Made by a program: the position numbers and the translations under genes. From Acephala macrosclerotiorum (taxonomy: Eukaryota; Ascomycota; Leotiomycetes; Helotiales; Mollisiaceae), in assembly GCA_014904845.1 (NCBI GenBank), contig MU119284.1:62001-126000 (forward strand): a DNA stretch of 64,000 bases, in the 5' to 3' direction. The notes below the pieces were generated by a model. That model did not search any database. It was not told where the DNA came from and was given only the letters and a program-made list of their open reading frames with translations. Positions 61,542 through 64,000 of the stretch are shown piece after piece (the stretch's first letter is position 1; the number at the start of each line of letters is the position of its first letter).

Positions 61542-64000
61542 ATGACTTCAGCAGACGCGACGAACAGGTTCATGAGCGCGATTGAGAGCCTTAAATTAAC
61601 CCTGAGTCCGAGCGATGCAGCAGCTTTCGAAGCGACAACAATTGAGGATGTCTGGAAAGCCGCAGAAGGCATTCAAGAGGCTCAGCGGAAGAGTAAATCC
61701 CTTCGAGCTATGCGACGCATCGAACCTTTCTTAAACGCACTGCAAGGCTATTCGGGCGTCATCGAAGTTGTTTGCAATGGAACACCATATGTTCCTTGGG
61801 TATGGGTTAGTCTTTATCAATCCCTTTCTTTTAATGACCCTCACTAACGTTGTTTCAAGGCTCCGATCAAGCTGATGCTTCAGGTACTTCCGTTCACGTG
61901 ATCCATAAATCGATCGCTGATTGATAGCTCGCTGCCGGCTATACACCTGTGTTCGATACGATGGTTGATGCCTACAACAAAATTTATGAAGCTATGCCTC
62001 AATTTGCCAAACTACATGAGACTTTTGGAAATGACGAGAGTTTCCAGGTCGTGCTGAGCCTGGTTTATCAAGACATGCTCGAGTTTCATCGTCGAGCCTA
62101 CAAATTCTTTCGAAGAAGAGCATGGCACATATTCTTTGACTCTTTGTGGAAAGGCTTTCAGTTTCGTTTTGGTGGTATTCTAAGCAATATAGCTGACCAC
62201 AAGAAGCTCTTGATGCAGCAAGTGTTTGTCATCAATGTGACTGAAGCGAAACAGTGGCGGCTGAAGAATGAAGAAGAAGTCAAACGTGGAGAGAAATTGA
62301 CAAGGGATGGCTGGTTCCACGATTCTATCTCATGGCTCAAAGTCACAGGTGTTCGTGAGGATGAACTGACCGAGTTGGGCGAAAAACGGCACGAGGGAAC
62401 CTGCGAATGGGTCTTTGGCAATGCACTTTTCCACTCTTGGAAAGATGATGCCCACGGAGAACCTGTTCTCTGGGTCAAGGGCATTCCTGGAGCCGGTACC
62501 TTTGCTATTCCACTGACTCTGGGACTTGGAATGATGCTGACGCAGTACAGGCAAGACAATTCTGAGCACTTATGTCATACAAAAGATGCAAGAAGAAGGT
62601 GGATTTACCACTGCATACCACATTTGCAACAGTTATACAACAAACAAGAACCTCCAAGGCGAGATACTACGAAGTTTTGCAGCTCAGCTACTCCGGAGCA
62701 ATCGGGAACTTGCAACGTACGTTCATGAGAACTACGCTAACAAGGGGCTCGAACCAGGCATACCAAAGCTCAAGAAGCTACTTCCGGAACTCTTGAGGAC
62801 GATACCCAATGTGCGATTCATTATCGATGGTCTCGACGAATATCCAGAGTCCGAGCAGACGAAGATCTTGTCCGAACTAATTGCACTCACGAAAGAACCC
62901 AATTGCCAGTGCAGAGTGCTGTTCTCTAACAGGGAGGGGAAGCATATAGACAGGGTTCTGGGTAGCAAACCAACGATATCTCTCAAAGATCAACATGCCG
63001 AGGTCTCAAAAGACATCGAGGTATATGTTCACTATGAGTTGGAGGAGCTTCGATCACGCTTTGGAGAACCTCTCATCAACAAAGTGCAACGGGTCATAGT
63101 CGAGCAAGCAAAAGGTGAAAATTCATACCCGTCGTTTCGGCCTCTCCTAATGAGATTTTAGGAATGTTTCTTTGGACTCGACTCGTGTTGAAAAGTCTCG
63201 AAGATTGTGGTAGTCGAAATGAACTCATGGATGCAATTAACACGCTTCCAGATGGTCTCGATGCAGCGTAAGGCTTCAGATATCTGAATACGGGAAGTTC
63301 TCTGACACAGATATAGATACGGTCGCATTCTCGAAAGAGTCATGAAAGACAAAAAGGAAGAGACTGCGAAAAAGGCTGTCCGTATATTGGAATGGATTGC
63401 ATGTTCGTTTCGTGTCATGAAAGTGCATGAAATCCAGGATGGCATCGTATTATTCACCAAGGACCTCGAGCTTAATGAAGGAAACAAATTATTAGATGAC
63501 AGTTTCTTGGACCTGTGTAAGCCAATGATTGAGCGAGGCTCTAAGAACACGGTGGATTTCGTACATTTCTCCGCCAAACAGTGTGTTGCTTCGTTCCATC
63601 CCATCGTCTAGGCTAATTCTACTGCAGATACATCCTGCGAGGAACGAGTGGTGTTGATGGTGGGAAAGATCCTTTCCTTTCTTACACCAGGGCACAGTAC
63701 GATCTTGCGTTCGCCTGCATGAGCTATATGAGGTCAACGATGAGGTTCATAGACGTCCAAACTACAGAGAATGAGCGCAGACTCCGAGTCTTGCGAGGGT
63801 TGCATGGACTCCACCATTATGCTAACGAATTCTGGTTTCAACACTTCTTGCAATACGCCAAGAGCAAAGATTATCCGGTGAACGATGACGAGCTAGACGA
63901 GTTCATTGAAGATCTCAGTGATTTCTGGAAGCACGATCCGGGTATTGGCGCCAAGCGTTTGAAGATTGATGATACGACTTCGGCAGACAGTATTGCAAAT
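61542..64000 (+). CDS. NACHT/STAND NTPase (fungal NLR-like), partial at 3' end
   Basis: Fungal NLR-like proteins of this type are thought to act in non-self recognition or programmed cell death. Exons are 61542-61805, 61860-61883, 61928-62495, 62551-63114, 63162-63267, 63317-63580 and 63628 to the edge; the introns (44-55 nt) keep the frame, giving 721 codons so far. The N-terminal helical domain has IEDVWKAAEGIQEAQRKSK, NGTPYVPWVWAPIKLMLQLA and LEFHRRAYKFFRRRAW, the pattern found before NACHT in many ascomycetes. The NACHT part begins VLWVKGIPGAGKTIL (Walker A; the third intron lies inside it), then FTTAYHICNSYTT and RFIIDGLDEYPES (Walker B). FLWTRLVLKSLEDC and VDFVHFSAKQYILRG follow. Repeats expected at the C-terminus lie beyond the window. 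Single-exon reading would falsely suggest stops. Confidence 0.85.

Noticed and set aside
62496..62600. Loss of the Walker A lysine and a frameshift in the NACHT gene
   Set aside because: Apparent when read as one exon; a 55-nt intron restores GIPGAGKT and the frame, so the gene is not broken here.
63581..63627. Premature TAG in the NACHT gene
   Set aside because: It lies in a 47-nt intron with good signals; splicing gives HFSAKQYILRG, the expected family sequence.
1..64000. tRNA and rRNA genes
   Set aside because: No cloverleaf with T-loop and anticodon stem and no conserved rRNA segment was found by eye on either strand.

Overview
The window looks like nuclear DNA of a filamentous ascomycete (Pezizomycotina). 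Genes carry short 42-161 nt introns with GT...CTRAY...AG signals, and the products are typical of moulds: a LaeA-like methyltransferase, an Egh16/Gas-like secreted protein, NmrA, a Zn2Cys6 regulator and a NACHT protein. The AT-rich blocks are repeats mutated by RIP. A plant-associated Leotiomycete or relative would fit, but the class is only a guess.

Left half (about 1-33 kb): a repeat island with almost no genes. Several very AT-rich blocks (about 1,950-16,100; 17,525-17,820; 19,020-27,440; 28,500-28,740; 32,390-32,890) are separated by patches of normal composition. The AT blocks can be resolved into elements: an intact miniature LTR element (3015-3981, TSD TATTT); an LTR-like pair 126 bp long and 10.1 kb apart (4315/14464); a RIP-ruined Ty1/copia-type retrotransposon (18889-27073, 208-bp LTRs, TSD TTTAT); and two copies of one pogo/Tigger-like DNA transposon, each exactly 1846 bp with TA duplications, in opposite orientation and nested in the two larger elements. 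A patch of GC-rich hairpin repeats (16.5-17.2 kb) contains a 10-N scaffold gap whose two sides are identical over 94 bp. One unrecognised gene (29,195-29,818) lies beside the island.

Right half (33.5-64 kb): normal gene-bearing DNA. The cohesin subunit SCC3 and urease accessory ureD are divergent from one promoter region. Then come a secreted Egh16/Gas-like protein, a LaeA-like methyltransferase with a 447-bp MITE 153 bp upstream of its start, an F-box pseudogene, a small membrane protein, an MNN-type mannosyltransferase and an NmrA-like protein.

From 54,970 to 60,776 three neighbouring genes are all broken: a MATE transporter, a Zn2Cys6 transcription factor and an agmatinase-type ureohydrolase. 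Transporter and regulator are divergent, so this looks like a small dead metabolic module. Most of the nonsense changes in the F-box, MATE and regulator genes are C-to-T (or G-to-A) in CpA/TpG context, as expected from RIP reaching duplicated genes. The window ends inside an intact NACHT/STAND (NLR-like) gene that runs off the right edge.

No rRNA, tRNA or CRISPR was found. All identifications are from reading translations by eye; no database search was possible.
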